Below, one piece after another: positions 1 to 9,629 of a DNA stretch of 32,757 nt (position 1 is the stretch's first letter; each line of letters begins with the position of its first letter). Below the pieces are notes generated by a model that was not told the DNA's origin, made no database searches, and saw only the letters and a program-made list of their open reading frames with translations. Position numbers and translations under genes: made by a program. Origin of the DNA: a bacterium (lineage in GTDB: Bacteria > Planctomycetota > JADGBV01); contig JAHFOS010000035.1 of assembly GCA_023261545.1 (NCBI GenBank), positions 1-32,757 on the forward strand. The letters are read 5' to 3'.

Positions 1-1994
1 GCCACGTCGTCGTGATCCATGGCCTCGACAGTCAGCACGGGATCCTTGAGCAAGGCCAAGGGCACCGAGCGGCCGCACAGGCGCAAATCAGCGCGCACCA
101 GCAGCTTGGCGCTGCGACCCGCGAGCAGGCTCTCGCGCTCGGCGTGAAAGGCGGCCTTGAGCTCGTACTTCTCTTCGAGATGCGTGAAGGTGTGCAGGCG
201 CGCCAGGCGGCCCGCTTCGGCCACCGCCACTTCCTGAGTTTGGCTCTGGGCGAAGGGCACGCGGATGCGCCCATCCTCGGAAGTGCTGAAACGCCGGCCC
301 CCGAGCCACAGGGCGGCGTCCTTGATGAGCGCGCCAGCTTCGTCCACCACCGAGAAGATAGGCCCGGCGGCGCCAGTGCGTTCCAGCACCTCGATGCGGC
401 CCTTGCGGATCAAGGCGCGGCTGCTCATGCCGCCGCCAACGAATTCCACGAGGTAGTCCCCGGGTTCCTTGAGTTCCGGCAGCTCGAAACGGCGGCGCTG
501 GCGGCGGATGGGGGGATCGCCGTACTCCACGCGCCGCTCGGCGTTGGGCCGCAGCCCTTCGACGGGGAGGTCGAGGCCCGGTTCGCGCTTTTCGTCCAGG
601 CCGTATTGCAACGTCCGCAGTTCATAAATGCGCACGAAGAGCATGGGCACGTTCTTGATGTCGAGCTCCAGGGCCACGTCCTCGCCGGCCTTGAAGTTGC
701 GGCGATTGGCAGGGATGAGCTTGATCTCCACGCGCTCGCGCAGGCGCGCGAGATCCTCGGGATCCAGGAGCTTCGCCGCTTCGTTTTCTTCGCCCAGGCC
801 GTGGAGCAAGCGCGCTTCGCCGTAAGCCTCCTTGAGATAAACCTCCTCGATCCATTCCCGGAAAGGCTCCATGCCTTCGCCTTTGGCAAAGAAAAAGTCG
901 AGATAGTCGCGCACCAGATCCTCGTCGTCGCCTATGGTGGCGAGTCGCGTGCCTTCGAAGTAACCGTGCCCGAGGTCCGCGGCCTGGGCGGCATGGCGTT
1001 CGAGATAAAGGGGAAGGATGTAGTGAACGCGCCGCGGCAGCTTCAGGTATTCCAGGAAGAGCGCGCGGTCGTAGTCGCCCTGGCGGCGGCCCGCGTCCAG
1101 GCGGTGATAGAGCGCGTGGGCCTTGAGCGAATTCTGTGAAGCCGGCAACGTGCGCGCAAAAGCCAGCAGGCGCTCGAGGTGCGCCAGCCGCGTGGCATCA
1201 TTGTCGGGATCTTCCGCGCCCGGGAGCAAGCGCGCCAGCCAGGTCGTCAGGAAAGCCTCGTTGCCGAGCAACTGCGGCATGAGCTTCGCGAGTTCCTCAA
1301 GCTCCGGCAGCGTCAAGATGCGGTGGATATTGAGGGAACCGAAAGCGCCGCCCTGGGCCTTGAGGTCGGCGGCCACCAGCGCCGCGAGCCCAGGGATTCC
1401 CGGCCAGGGCAGGCGCGTGAGCAGGGCGCGACGGCGCTGGACGTCCAGGTTGCCGTCCGCGAAAAGCTCCAGTGCCTCCGGTTCCACGCCGCCGAAATCC
1501 CGGTGGCGGGCGAGCGCTTGCGTTTTGAAAGCTTCGAAGCTCAAGAGCGCCGCGTCGAGACGGCTCGGCATCTCCGCCGGTGGCAGTGCGGTCTCCTTCG
1601 CGTGGTCGAAGCTCAGGCCGAACTGGTCGCGCAAGTGGTCCAGGGTCTTGCGGGGTGTTCTTTCGTAGTCCAGCAAGGCTTGGCGGTTCTTCATCCTGAT
1701 CACGCCCGCGCTTTCCCCGTGGCGCTCGGCCCAGGCCTTGATGAGGCTCTCCGCCTTGCCCAAGTCGCCGGTGTTCTGGGCCTGGAGGCAGTGGTAGGAG
1801 TACCATTCCTCGGTCCCGGATACCAGCTTGGCGAGCACCTGCTCGCGCTTCTCCGACAGCGCGAATTCTTCGAGGAATTCATCGCTATTCTCCGCGCGGG
1901 CCGTGCCGGCCAGAATCAGAAAGGCCGTGAGACCCAGAAGGATCTCTGTTTTAATATTAGAAAATGCGAGGATGGCGAAACGCTTGTTGAGCAT
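1..1994 (-). CDS. Large secreted protein of unknown function, partial (C-terminus off the left edge)
   Basis: An open minus-strand frame begins with ATG at 1994 and runs without a stop to the window edge (664 codons). Residues 1-34 form a signal peptide: Lys/Arg near the start, a hydrophobic core (ILLGLTAFLILAG) and a TARA-type cleavage site before ENSDEF. A mostly helical, Leu/Glu/Arg-rich region follows. From roughly residue 440 there is beta-type sequence, including 'IKNVPMLFVRIYELRTLQYG', which resembles the macroglobulin-like (MG) strands of large bacterial alpha-2-macroglobulin-type proteins; that resemblance is my inference and is weak. The product is probably periplasmic or surface-exposed. 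The plus strand here also has long open frames, but they have low-complexity Ala/Gln/His composition and no start context, whereas this frame has a signal peptide and normal composition. The function is not recognised. Confidence 0.72.
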   Translation of the reverse strand, partial: MLNKRFAILAFSNIKTEILLGLTAFLILAGTARAENSDEFLEEFALSEKREQVLAKLVSGTEEWYSYHCLQAQNTGDLGKAESLIKAWAERHGESAGVIRMKNRQALLDYERTPRKTLDHLRDQFGLSFDHAKETALPPAEMPSRLDAALLSFEAFKTQALARHRDFGGVEPEALELFADGNLDVQRRRALLTRLPWPGIPGLAALVAADLKAQGGAFGSLNIHRILTLPELEELAKLMPQLLGNEAFLTTWLARLLPGAEDPDNDATRLAHLERLLAFARTLPASQNSLKAHALYHRLDAGRRQGDYDRALFLEYLKLPRRVHYILPLYLERHAAQAADLGHGYFEGTRLATIGDDEDLVRDYLDFFFAKGEGMEPFREWIEEVYLKEAYGEARLLHGLGEENEAAKLLDPEDLARLRERVEIKLIPANRRNFKAGEDVALELDIKNVPMLFVRIYELRTLQYGLDEKREPGLDLPVEGLRPNAERRVEYGDPPIRRQRRRFELPELKEPGDYLVEFVGGGMSSRALIRKGRIEVLERTGAAGPIFSVVDEAGALIKDAALWLGGRRFSTSEDGRIRVPFAQSQTQEVAVAEAGRLARLHTFTHLEEKYELKAAFHAERESLLAGRSAKLLVRADLRLCGRSVPLALLKDPVLTVEAMDHDDV

Positions 1995-2182
1995 GGCATG
2001 ATTTCTTTCTGTCAGCGGACCTTCCGTGTTGTTCCTGAGCTTCAAGACGTGCGAACCCGGAATTTTTACAGCGGGACATTTGTGAAAATTTAAAATTGGC
2101 ACGAATGACGCCACAACCACCCTTCGACGGACTCCAGAATCACCTAACCTAGCAGCCGGAGCCAAGAAAGACGAAAACGATG

Positions 2183-2251
2183 CACCACAGAGACACAGAG
2201 AGCTCAGAGGACACAGGAAAAATTCTCTGTGGCCTCTGTGTCTCCGTGGTG
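2183..2251. repeat. Intergenic hairpin of CACAGAG words (copy 1)
   Basis: The arm at 2183-2200 (CACCACAGAGACACAGAG) pairs with 2234-2251 at 17 of 18 positions, around a 33-base loop that itself contains further CAGAGG/ACACAGG words. It lies in the 434-base gap (1995-2428) between the divergent secreted-protein gene and the acetyltransferase gene. Similar words recur at 7853-7993 and, in a variant form, at 9803-9885. I recall repeats of this kind as common in environmental bacterial genomes; their function is unknown to me. The rest of the gap is AT-rich near 2060-2100 and 2270-2410 and probably holds the divergent promoters. I see no gene in it. Confidence 0.6.
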
Positions 2252-2428
2252 GAAGTTAATATTCAAAATTCCTCTCCATGAGGAACCAGGGTCAAAAAGT
2301 CAAAGATTAACAGGTTTTCGACCCTCTTTTCAGTCAATCAGGACTGGGCTTACAGAGCGAAGCATGAAAAATCTTTACCATGATGCGATGGATTTTAATT
2401 ATTATTGACTAGATTAGGATCTGCCGCC

Positions 2429-3586
2429 ATGAGCGATCCCATCACAAGGCTCCGCGCTGGAGATTTTGAAGAAGCCATGGACTTCCTCAATTTGGTCTTC
2501 AGCGTCCATGGGCCGCACGATTTTGCGCGGTTGCTGCCCTTGCTCTACCGGCCCGACGACGAGCACATGCGCTGCAATTTCGCCATCCGCGATCAGGGCC
2601 GCCTGCGCGCCATGGTCGGGCTTTTCCCCTTGACTTGGCGCATGGGCGAACGCGATCTGCGCGTCGCCGGCATTGGCGGTGTTGCCACCCATCCCGGCAG
2701 CCAGGGCCAGGGCCTCATGGGCCATTTGATGCAGCATGTTCAGGACGAGTTGCAGCGCCAACCCTTTCAGCTCTCCTATCTGAGCGGCCGCCGTCGCCGT
2801 TACGGCCATTTCGGCTTTGAGCGGGCGGGTTGCTTCCAGTATTGCGTCGTCAGCCGCGATATCTTGCCATCAACCAAGGCGGATAAAATCGAAGAAATAG
2901 CGCTGGAACGGATCGCCGATCCCGCGCACCCGGCGCTGAAGGAGGCGCACAAGCTGCACGAAACCCTGGAAATCCGGGTGTTGCGCGACTTCGCGGATTT
3001 CCGCGACCGCTGCCATAGCTGGAAACGCGAACTCTGGATCGGCCGCGACCAGCAGGGGAAAATGCTGGGCTACCTCGTCGCCGGGGACAAGGACCCTGCC
3101 GTGGCGGAACTCGTGGGCACGAGCACTGACAACGAAATCAAGCTGCTCAAAGCCTGGGTGCTGCGCGGCAGCAGCGATTTCCTGAACGTGGACGTGGCGC
3201 CCTCACAGACAGCCCTGGCCCGGCGCTTAGGCGCCGTCTGCGAGCATTTCCGCGTCGAAAGCTGGGGCAACTGGCGCTTTCTCGACTGGCCCGAAGTGCT
3301 CTCCGCGCTGCTGCAAGCCAAGTGCGCCACGACCCCGCTGCAAAAGGGCGAAGTCGTGCTGGAGGTCGAGGGCCGAGGCCGCCTGGCCCTGCGCGTCGCT
3401 AACGGCCAAGGCGTCTGCGAACCGACCTCTCAAGCGCCCGTGCTCAAAGTCAACGAACCCACGGCCCTGCGACTCCTGGGCGGCCCGTTTCCGCCCTCCC
3501 GCACGCTGGATTTGCCCCCAGCCGCCGCCTTGCTGGAAAACTGGTGCCCGCTGCCGCTAACTTGGCCGCGACAAGACGGGGTGTGA
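2429..3586 (+). CDS. GNAT-family N-acetyltransferase, Eis-like
   Basis: The protein has 385 residues. An N-terminal GNAT fold includes the acetyl-CoA pyrophosphate loop at about residues 88-98 (HPGSQGQGLMG), preceded by the beta-strand 'VAGIGGVATHP' typical of the family. The length, about twice a single GNAT domain, and a C-terminal part with an SCP2-like strand pattern fit the Eis-type architecture of two GNAT domains plus a sterol-carrier-like domain. Eis-type enzymes acetylate amines such as aminoglycosides, polyamines or lysines; the substrate here cannot be told. I chose ATG 2429 because an AGGA at 2415-2418 lies 10 bases upstream and the family starts close to this point; an in-frame TTG at 2405 would add eight residues with no homology. 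The gene is monocistronic and converges on gyrA. Confidence 0.82.
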   Translation: MSDPITRLRAGDFEEAMDFLNLVFSVHGPHDFARLLPLLYRPDDEHMRCNFAIRDQGRLRAMVGLFPLTWRMGERDLRVAGIGGVATHPGSQGQGLMGHLMQHVQDELQRQPFQLSYLSGRRRRYGHFGFERAGCFQYCVVSRDILPSTKADKIEEIALERIADPAHPALKEAHKLHETLEIRVLRDFADFRDRCHSWKRELWIGRDQQGKMLGYLVAGDKDPAVAELVGTSTDNEIKLLKAWVLRGSSDFLNVDVAPSQTALARRLGAVCEHFRVESWGNWRFLDWPEVLSALLQAKCATTPLQKGEVVLEVEGRGRLALRVANGQGVCEPTSQAPVLKVNEPTALRLLGGPFPPSRTLDLPPAAALLENWCPLPLTWPRQDGV

Positions 3587-3649
3587 TCGGGCTGGGGGCG
3601 CGGGGATAGCCGAGCGGTGGCGAAAACACGCCCCCTCACCCAAGACGGA

Positions 3650-6217
3650 TCAGCCTTTCTCGTCCTCCTTGGACTCCCCATCTTCCGGATTCACGCCCTC
3701 CCCCTCCGGGTTTTCCCCGCCAGCAACCGCCTGGGGCTCGTCCACACCCACCGGCTTGCCGCCGCCGTTTTCAGCGCCGTTGCCTTCCATGCGCGGCAGG
3801 CGCACCACGGCCTCGACTTTATCGCCTTCCTCCATGCGCATCAGGCGCACGCCGCCGGTGGCGCGGCCTAGCACGCGCAAGTCCGATGTGGGGAAGCGTA
3901 GCATCATGCCCTGGTTGGTGAGCAGCAGCACCTCGTCTTCCTCATGCACCGTGAGCGAGCGCACCACCGGACCGTTGCGTTCCATGTTGGAGATGGTCTT
4001 CACGCCCTTGCCGCCGCGGTGGGTGACGCGGTAGGCGTCGAAGTCGGATTTCTTGCCGTAGCCGTTCTCGCACAGGGTGAGGATGGTGGCGCCCTTTTCC
4101 AGAAGGTTCATGGAGACCACGCGGTCGCCCTCGCCCAGGGTGATGCCCTGCACGCCGCGGCTCACGCGCCCCATGGAGCGGCATTCGCGCTCGGGGAAGC
4201 GGATGGAGAGGCCCTGGGCGGTGGTGAGCACGATGTCCTCCTTGTCGCCGGTCACCAGGCTCACGTCAATCAGGCTGTCGCCGTCCTCCAGCACGATGGC
4301 GAGGATGCCGGTCTTCTTGGGATGGCTGTAGGCCTCCAAGGCCGTCTTCTTGATGGTGCCGCGGGCGGTGGCCATGACCAGCTCGCGGTCGTCGAAGGCG
4401 TTCACGGGGATGGCGGTGAGGATGCGCTCGCCCGCCTCCACGGACAGCAGGTTCACCACCGCCCGCCCCTGGCTGGCGCGGCCCATCTCGGGGATCTCGT
4501 AGGCCTTGATCCAATAGACGCGGCCGAGATTGGTGAACAACAGCAGGTAGTCCTTGGATGACGCGGCGATGAGGAATTCGGTGAAGTCGTCCTCCTTGGT
4601 GTTCATGCCTGTCACGCCCTTGCCGCCGCGGCCCTGGGTGCGGAACTCGTCCAGGGACAGGCGTTTCATGTAGCCGCGGTGGCTGAGCAACAGGGCCACT
4701 TTTTCATCGGGAATGAGGTCCTCGTCCATGAAGTCCTCCACCGCCGAGCCGATCTCGGTGCGCCGTGGCGAGGCAAAGCGCTCTTTGAGGGCCCGCAATT
4801 CGTCGCGCAGCAGGCCGAGGATGCGCTCAGCGCGCGCCAGGATGTCCTTGTAATCGGCGATTTTGACCAGCAGCTCGCGGTACTCATCGTCGAGTTTGCC
4901 GCGCTCAAGGCCGGTGAGCCGGCGCAACTGCATTTCGAGGATGGCGGAGGCCTGGGCCAGGGAGAGCGCGAAGCGCTGCACCAGACCGGCGCGCGCGGAC
5001 TCCACGTCCGGCGCGGCGCGGATGAGCGCAATAACCGCGTCCAGGTTATCAATGGCGATGCGCAACCCCTCCAGGATATGGGCGCGTTTCTCCGCCTTGT
5101 CGAGCAGGAAATGCGTGCGCCGGCGCAGGATCTCGCGGCGGTGATCGCGGTAGTACACCAGGAATTCCTTGAGGTCCAGGCGCCGCGGTTTGCCCTCCAC
5201 CAACGCGATGCTGTTGATGCTGAAGATGTCCTGGAGCGGCGTGAACTTGAAGAGCTGGTTCACCACCTGGTTCTCGTCCTCGCCCTTCTTGAGCTCGACG
5301 ATGAGCCGCATGCCATCCTTGTCAGACTCGTCGGTGACGTCGGAGATGCCCTCGATGCGATCCTCCTTGACGCACTCGACTATTTTCTCGATGATGGTGA
5401 CCTTGTTCACCTGGTAGGGGATTTCGGTGAACACGATCTGGCGCCGGCCGTTCTTGACGTCCTCGACGTGGAAGCGCGAGCGCACGATGAGGCGACCACG
5501 GCCGCGGTGGAAGCCGCCCAGGATGCCCTCGCGGCCACAGATGATGCCGCCGGTGGGGAAGTCCGGCCCCTTCACGAAGAGCATGAGCTCGTCCACCGTG
5601 CAGTCGGGGTGGTCAATGAGGTGCAGCAGCGCGTCGCAGACCTCGCCGAGGTTATGGGGCGGGATGTTGGTGGCCACGCCCACGGCGATGCCCGCGGCGC
5701 CGTTGCACAGCAGGTTGGGGAAGCACGCCGGCAGCACCACGGGCTCCTCGCGCGTCTCCTCGTAGTTGGGCTGGAAGTCCACCGTGTCCATGTCGAGGTC
5801 GGCCAGCATGTCCACGGTGGCCTCGCCCATGCGCGCCTCGGTGTAGCGCATGGCCGCGGGGGGATCGCCGTCGACGGAGCCGAAGTTGCCCTGCCCGTCC
5901 ACCAGGGGATAGCGCATGCTGAACTTCTGGGCCATGCGCACCATGGTCATATAGACGGCGTCGCCCCCGTGCGGGTGGTAGTTGCCGGTGGTATCACCGA
6001 CGATCTTGGCGCATTTGCGGTACTTGGCGCGCGGGGTGAGGCCCAGGTCGTTCAGGGTCACCAGCACGCGCCGCTGCGAGGGCTTGAGCCCGTCGCGCAC
6101 GTCGGGCAGCGCCCGCGACACGATCACGCTCATGGCATAGCGCAGATAGGAGACGCGCATCTCCTCCTCGACGTCAATGCGCCGGACCTGCTCGAAGGGC
6201 TGCTGGGTTTCCTGCAC
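3650..6217 (-). CDS. gyrA: DNA gyrase subunit A
   Basis: The 855-residue protein has the full GyrA layout: winged-helix/tower breakage-reunion domain, coiled coil and C-terminal beta-pinwheel. The catalytic tyrosine is Tyr125 in '[10 protein letters not shown]'. The C-terminal domain carries a GyrA box variant at 'QGRGGKG', which favours gyrase over topoisomerase IV. The start is GTG at 6217; the N-terminus ('[20 protein letters not shown]') matches the usual GyrA beginning, and the next Met lies inside that conserved block. The N-terminal '[10 protein letters not shown]' differs from the proteobacterial 'GLKPVHRR' and points to a PVC-like or candidate-phylum lineage. The quinolone-determining segment is unusual: '[10 protein letters not shown]' places Asp86 where E. 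coli has Ser83 and Met90 where it has Asp87. The acidic, Gly/Glu-rich tail (last ~45 residues) is probably disordered. No gyrB is in the window. Confidence 0.97.
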   Translation of the reverse strand: MQETQQPFEQVRRIDVEEEMRVSYLRYAMSVIVSRALPDVRDGLKPSQRRVLVTLNDLGLTPRAKYRKCAKIVGDTTGNYHPHGGDAVYMTMVRMAQKFSMRYPLVDGQGNFGSVDGDPPAAMRYTEARMGEATVDMLADLDMDTVDFQPNYEETREEPVVLPACFPNLLCNGAAGIAVGVATNIPPHNLGEVCDALLHLIDHPDCTVDELMLFVKGPDFPTGGIICGREGILGGFHRGRGRLIVRSRFHVEDVKNGRRQIVFTEIPYQVNKVTIIEKIVECVKEDRIEGISDVTDESDKDGMRLIVELKKGEDENQVVNQLFKFTPLQDIFSINSIALVEGKPRRLDLKEFLVYYRDHRREILRRRTHFLLDKAEKRAHILEGLRIAIDNLDAVIALIRAAPDVESARAGLVQRFALSLAQASAILEMQLRRLTGLERGKLDDEYRELLVKIADYKDILARAERILGLLRDELRALKERFASPRRTEIGSAVEDFMDEDLIPDEKVALLLSHRGYMKRLSLDEFRTQGRGGKGVTGMNTKEDDFTEFLIAASSKDYLLLFTNLGRVYWIKAYEIPEMGRASQGRAVVNLLSVEAGERILTAIPVNAFDDRELVMATARGTIKKTALEAYSHPKKTGILAIVLEDGDSLIDVSLVTGDKEDIVLTTAQGLSIRFPERECRSMGRVSRGVQGITLGEGDRVVSMNLLEKGATILTLCENGYGKKSDFDAYRVTHRGGKGVKTISNMERNGPVVRSLTVHEEDEVLLLTNQGMMLRFPTSDLRVLGRATGGVRLMRMEEGDKVEAVVRLPRMEGNGAENGGGKPVGVDEPQAVAGGENPEGEGVNPEDGESKEDEKG

Positions 6218-6261
6218 GGGACGCCGATCAGCGCGCGGAACGCGCCCGCGACTCTTGATTT

Positions 6262-6290
6262 CTCATAAAAAATAAATCAGGTATTTTCAA
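6262..6290 (-). promoter_or_regulatory. Candidate sigma-70 promoter for gyrA
   Basis: Read on the minus strand, TTGAAA (6290-6285) and TATGAG (6267-6262) are separated by 17 bases. The stretch is AT-rich inside otherwise GC-rich sequence. The -10 box matches consensus at four of six positions and the -35 at five of six. Transcription would start near 6255, about 38 bases before the GTG start of gyrA. This is pattern recognition only. Confidence 0.4.
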
Positions 6291-6513
6291 GGGTTTTCTG
6301 GGAATTCTCTGGCAGGTGCAACTGCCGTGCCAGTCTACCGAATGGGCGGTTTGTGCAAGCCGAAAAGGCGCTTGAATCCCGGCTGCGCGGCCAAGAATGA
6401 AAAGCCTTCCGAGACACCTTGATCCCTCCCTCCCCCCCCAGATTTTTCGCCGAAGCACGACGACCGGGATATCTGGCGCGGCGCGCATGGAGTCCGGAAA
6501 TTCGGCGTCCCGC

Positions 6514-7812
6514 ATGAAGTCCTTTTTCAACCTCCTCTTCCTGCTGTTCGCTGCGCTGAGCCTCCCCCGCGCCTGGCTGCGCGCCCGGCGCGAACCGGCG
6601 TACCGGGGTATGTTCCGGCGGCGCTCCCAGCCGCCCGAGCTGGCCCCGCGCCGGCCCTGCCTGTGGATCAACGGGGTCTCGGTGGGGGAAATCGCCTCGG
6701 CGCAACCCCTGGCCGCGGAGTTCGAGCGTCTTTATCCTGGTATTCGCCTGGTGTTTTCCTGCACCACCGGCACTGGCTTCGCGCGCGCCAGCACGCTCTA
6801 CGGCGCGCGCCACGATGTCATCGGCTACCCTTTCGACTGGAGCTTCACGGTGGCGGCCTTCTTAGAGGCCGTGCGTCCCGACGCCGTGATCATGATGGAG
6901 CTCGATCTCTGGCCCAACTTCCTGTTGGCCTGCCGCGCGCGCGGCGTGCCGGTGGTGGTGGCGGGCGGGCGCATTTCGGCGCGCTCGGCCCGGGGCTACG
7001 GCTGGGTCCAGCCGCTGCTCAAGGCGCCCCTCCAGGCCGTGCGGCTCTTCCTCGCGCAGGACGATGTGGACGCCGAGCGCGCGCTGCGCGGGCTGGGTTT
7101 GCCGACGGAAAAAGTCAAGGTGGGAGGCAATCTGAAATTCGACATCGCGCTGGCACCCGGCAGCAAGCTTCCCGGCTTCCTCCCCCAGTTCAAGGGCCAA
7201 GGCCGCCTGCTGGTGCTGGCGAGCACCCACGATCCCGAGGAAGATCTGCTGCTCAAGGCCCTGGGCGATCTGGGCTGGCCGAATCGGCGCTACGGCGACT
7301 GGCGTCTGGCCATCGCGCCGCGCCACCCCGAGCGCGCGGGTGCCCTGCTGCGCGGCATCGCTGCCCGTGGGCTCCGGCCCGTACTTTTCAGTGCGGCTGA
7401 AAATGGGGAGAACGTCGAAGGCGGCGTCCTGCTGGTGGACCGCATCGGCGTGCTTTCCTCACTGTACACGCTGGCCGATCTCTGCTTCATCGGCGGCAGC
7501 CTCATTCCCCACGGCGGCCAGAACATGATCGAGCCGGCCGCCCATGGGGTGGCCGTGATGTTCGGGCCATACGCACATAACTTCCGCGAGGCGGTGAGCG
7601 TCCTGCTCGAAGCCAAGGCCGCGGTCCAGGTGAGGGGCGGCCCGGAGGAATTCGAAGAACGCCTCTCGGAACTGCTGCAGAACGCCACGCTGCGGCGCGA
7701 TCTGGGAGATCGCGCACGCGCGGCGGTCAGCGCGCGCCGCGGTGCGGCGAAATGCGCCGCCGAGGCGGTGCGGGAGCTGCTAGTGGGAGCGGGGCCTGAC
7801 GCTCCAACTTGA
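6514..7812 (+). CDS. waaA: 3-deoxy-D-manno-octulosonic acid (Kdo) transferase
   Basis: This GT-B enzyme of the inner membrane transfers Kdo from CMP-Kdo to lipid A precursor. It has 432 residues, the normal family length. Residues 1-20 form the membrane-binding hydrophobic segment, followed by 'ARREPAYRGMFRRR', the family's basic stretch. 'GVSVGE' at residues 54-59 contains the catalytic base Glu59 (the family usually reads H-x-SVGE; here Asn-Gly precede). The C-terminal half has 'GGNLKFD', 'STHDPEE', and the CMP-Kdo-binding block 'HGGQNMIEPAAHG' with 'FGPYAHNFRE'. ATG 6514 was chosen because the protein then begins as the family does; an in-frame ATG at 6397 would add 39 residues with no family match. 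It is divergent from gyrA and is evidence for lipopolysaccharide. Confidence 0.93.
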   Translation: MKSFFNLLFLLFAALSLPRAWLRARREPAYRGMFRRRSQPPELAPRRPCLWINGVSVGEIASAQPLAAEFERLYPGIRLVFSCTTGTGFARASTLYGARHDVIGYPFDWSFTVAAFLEAVRPDAVIMMELDLWPNFLLACRARGVPVVVAGGRISARSARGYGWVQPLLKAPLQAVRLFLAQDDVDAERALRGLGLPTEKVKVGGNLKFDIALAPGSKLPGFLPQFKGQGRLLVLASTHDPEEDLLLKALGDLGWPNRRYGDWRLAIAPRHPERAGALLRGIAARGLRPVLFSAAENGENVEGGVLLVDRIGVLSSLYTLADLCFIGGSLIPHGGQNMIEPAAHGVAVMFGPYAHNFREAVSVLLEAKAAVQVRGGPEEFEERLSELLQNATLRRDLGDRARAAVSARRGAAKCAAEAVRELLVGAGPDAPT

Positions 7813-7825
7813 GCGTTCTCTAAAA

Positions 7826-8049
7826 GCTTGTTTAAAAAATACGAATTCTTTCACCACAGAGAACACAGAGGGCACAGAGAGTTCACCGAGCCATGCTAAG
7901 CCTGAGCGTAGGCCTCCGACATAATTTTGAATTTTCAATGGATTTTTCCTCTTGTTCTCGTCCGTTCTCTGTGTTCTCTGTGCCCTCTGTGGTAAAATAT
8001 TCTTTTAAAAACTAAATGGGTGACACTAAATATACATTTTAAACAGGCT
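7826..8049. repeat. Nested inverted-repeat element with CACAGAG core (copy 2)
   Basis: Outer arms AGCTTGTTTAAAA (7826-7838) and its near-complement TTTTAAACAGGCT (8037-8049) match at 12 of 13 positions. Inside, ACCACAGAGAACACAGAGGG (from 7853) faces GTTCTCTGTGTTCTCTGTGC with CCTCTGTGGT (ending 7993). The element of about 224 bases fills most of the 314-base gap (7813-8126) between two convergent genes, so it could act as a bidirectional terminator or be a small non-autonomous mobile element. No open frame of note lies inside, and I see nothing else in the gap. Confidence 0.55.
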
Positions 8050-8126
8050 CTAAATAAATTCTCGAATGACGGGCTTGATACCCGTCCAAAATTTTGAGCC
8101 GACCCGGACCCCCGAGTCCGCCGCCC

Positions 8127-9629
8127 TCAGACCTCCATATTCCAGCCGAGCATGATCCCCGTGGCGCCGCGGGCGGGAAAGTCGTCGCCGTCCACGGTCA
8201 CTTTATCCGAGGAAATAGCTCCCGCGACATCGAGGTAGAGGTGGGAAACGCGCAGTCCCAGTCCCGCGCCGTAGCTCCAGCCGTCGTTCAGCGAGGCCAG
8301 ATCGCGGCTGGCGCCCAAGCGCAGGGCGAACCAGCGGCTGAGGTTCTGGCTGAGACCGAGGCCGACCTGCTGCTGGTCGGCACCCATGAGCAGCCCCGAA
8401 TTGGTGCGCACCACGTCGGCGTCCAGCGCGAGGCTGCCCAGGAGACCGGGCTTCAGGGAGTAGGCGAAGGCGGCCCCCGCGCGCACGCCGGCGTCCAGTT
8501 TGATTTTCCCGCCCGAGGGCGTCTTAAAGGAGGGCGAGGTGAGATCGCGGCCCACCAATCCCAGGGTGAGGCGTTCCCGCGGCTTCCAGACGAGTCCGAG
8601 GTCCGCGCTGAAATCGCTGGAGCTTTTGCCGTTCTTGGCGTCGCGCAGCTCGTCGCCGATATTCTTGCTCTCGCTGGTGGCATCCGCGACGGTGACGCGC
8701 GAGAACACCGCCTTGCCGGTCATGACCTTGAGGGCGGGAGCCACCAGGAAGCGGCCCTCGTCGAAGCTGAACCCGTAACCCAGGGAGGCCTCGCGCAGGT
8801 CGAGGTAGCGCAGCTCGAGACCGGTATTGTTGTTGATGCCCGCGCTGGAGGCCTGCTGCGCACCCGGAACGTTCGACTGGTTGACGGACTTGATGGTGGA
8901 AATGAGCAGCGACTTGCTGCTGTCCGAAAGCGAGCTTTCTCCATTCTTGGTCTTGATGGAGTTCACCAGCGTCTGGATTTTGGTGCTGGCCAAGTCCGTG
9001 CCGGAGCTCACCGCCGCCTTGGTGGCGATATCACTCACCAGCGCCGTATCGCTGACCGTGGTGTCCGCTATCGTCGCTGGCTTCACCGCGCCGGGTTTGA
9101 TGAGGCTGCCGCCATCGGTGGCGGAAAAGTTGAAATTGCTGTCGAAAATAACCGTGGCGCCGGCGTACTGGCGCGTGCCCGCGGAAAGGCCCCAGCCTCT
9201 GTGGAAGACGTCGAGCTTGCCCTGAATGGAGGCCAATAAACCCTGGCCCGGCTTGTCGAGGGACTTGGCCCGCGTGGAAAGGAAGTTCACGATGTTGGCG
9301 ACGTCGGCGGCGGGGTTGGTGCTGTTCGCCTTGAGGTTGTCAAAGGAGGCTTTGACGCCGCTGTCGTCAAAATCGTTGATGAGCTTATCGGCGGCTTCCA
9401 CGATATCGCCCTCCACGCCGAGCTGGAAGGTGATGGGCAGCAGCACGCTGTATTTCTGCTTTTTCTCGGCAAGGAAGGCGGGATTGGCCGCCGCGCTCAG
9501 CGGCTGGCCGGGCAACGCCACCTCAGCCCCGCCCATGCCGAGCGCACCGGGGCCGGCGGGGATCCAACCTTCGGCTTGAACCGACACAACCAGGGTGCAA
9601 ACCACGCAGGCCGCGAGTAGGGTTTTCAT
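8127..9629 (-). CDS. TraF-like outer-membrane beta-barrel protein (PF13729-type)
   Basis: The 500-residue protein has a signal peptide: residues 1-19, MKTLLAACVVCTLVVSVQA, cleaved before EGW. Straight after it comes 'PAGPGALGMGGAEVAL' with 'AAANPAFLAEK', the N-terminal hatch motif shared by FadL/TraF-like barrel proteins. The C-terminal ~250 residues alternate hydrophobic and polar residues as amphipathic strands ('LGLVGRDLTSPSF', 'ALRLGASRDLASLNDG', 'LGWNMEV'). Residues ~180-260 are Ser/Thr/Lys-rich and probably a surface insertion. An AGAGGA sits about 10 bases before the ATG at 9629. The family is annotated as 'conjugal transfer protein TraF' by distant homology, but no conjugation genes are nearby, so a role in conjugation is not implied. 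The ligand or cargo is unknown. Confidence 0.75.
   Translation of the reverse strand: MKTLLAACVVCTLVVSVQAEGWIPAGPGALGMGGAEVALPGQPLSAAANPAFLAEKKQKYSVLLPITFQLGVEGDIVEAADKLINDFDDSGVKASFDNLKANSTNPAADVANIVNFLSTRAKSLDKPGQGLLASIQGKLDVFHRGWGLSAGTRQYAGATVIFDSNFNFSATDGGSLIKPGAVKPATIADTTVSDTALVSDIATKAAVSSGTDLASTKIQTLVNSIKTKNGESSLSDSSKSLLISTIKSVNQSNVPGAQQASSAGINNNTGLELRYLDLREASLGYGFSFDEGRFLVAPALKVMTGKAVFSRVTVADATSESKNIGDELRDAKNGKSSSDFSADLGLVWKPRERLTLGLVGRDLTSPSFKTPSGGKIKLDAGVRAGAAFAYSLKPGLLGSLALDADVVRTNSGLLMGADQQQVGLGLSQNLSRWFALRLGASRDLASLNDGWSYGAGLGLRVSHLYLDVAGAISSDKVTVDGDDFPARGATGIMLGWNMEV

Noticed and set aside
12-1139. A 375-codon plus-strand frame at the left edge
   Set aside because: Low-complexity composition and no ribosome-binding site; the minus-strand frame has a good signal peptide and ordinary composition.
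3594-3635. GGGGGCG...CGCCCCC stem between the convergent acetyltransferase and gyrA genes as a terminator
   Set aside because: Only seven base pairs around a 28-base loop and no T-tract; plausible but too weak to list.
4679-6268. A 529-codon open frame on the plus strand antisense to gyrA
   Set aside because: It is rich in Ala/His/Val/Leu with no recognisable domain and mirrors the third-position GC of gyrA; gyrA itself is certain.
8127-9629. Conjugation system suggested by the TraF-like family name
   Set aside because: No other transfer genes are present; the name reflects distant barrel homology.
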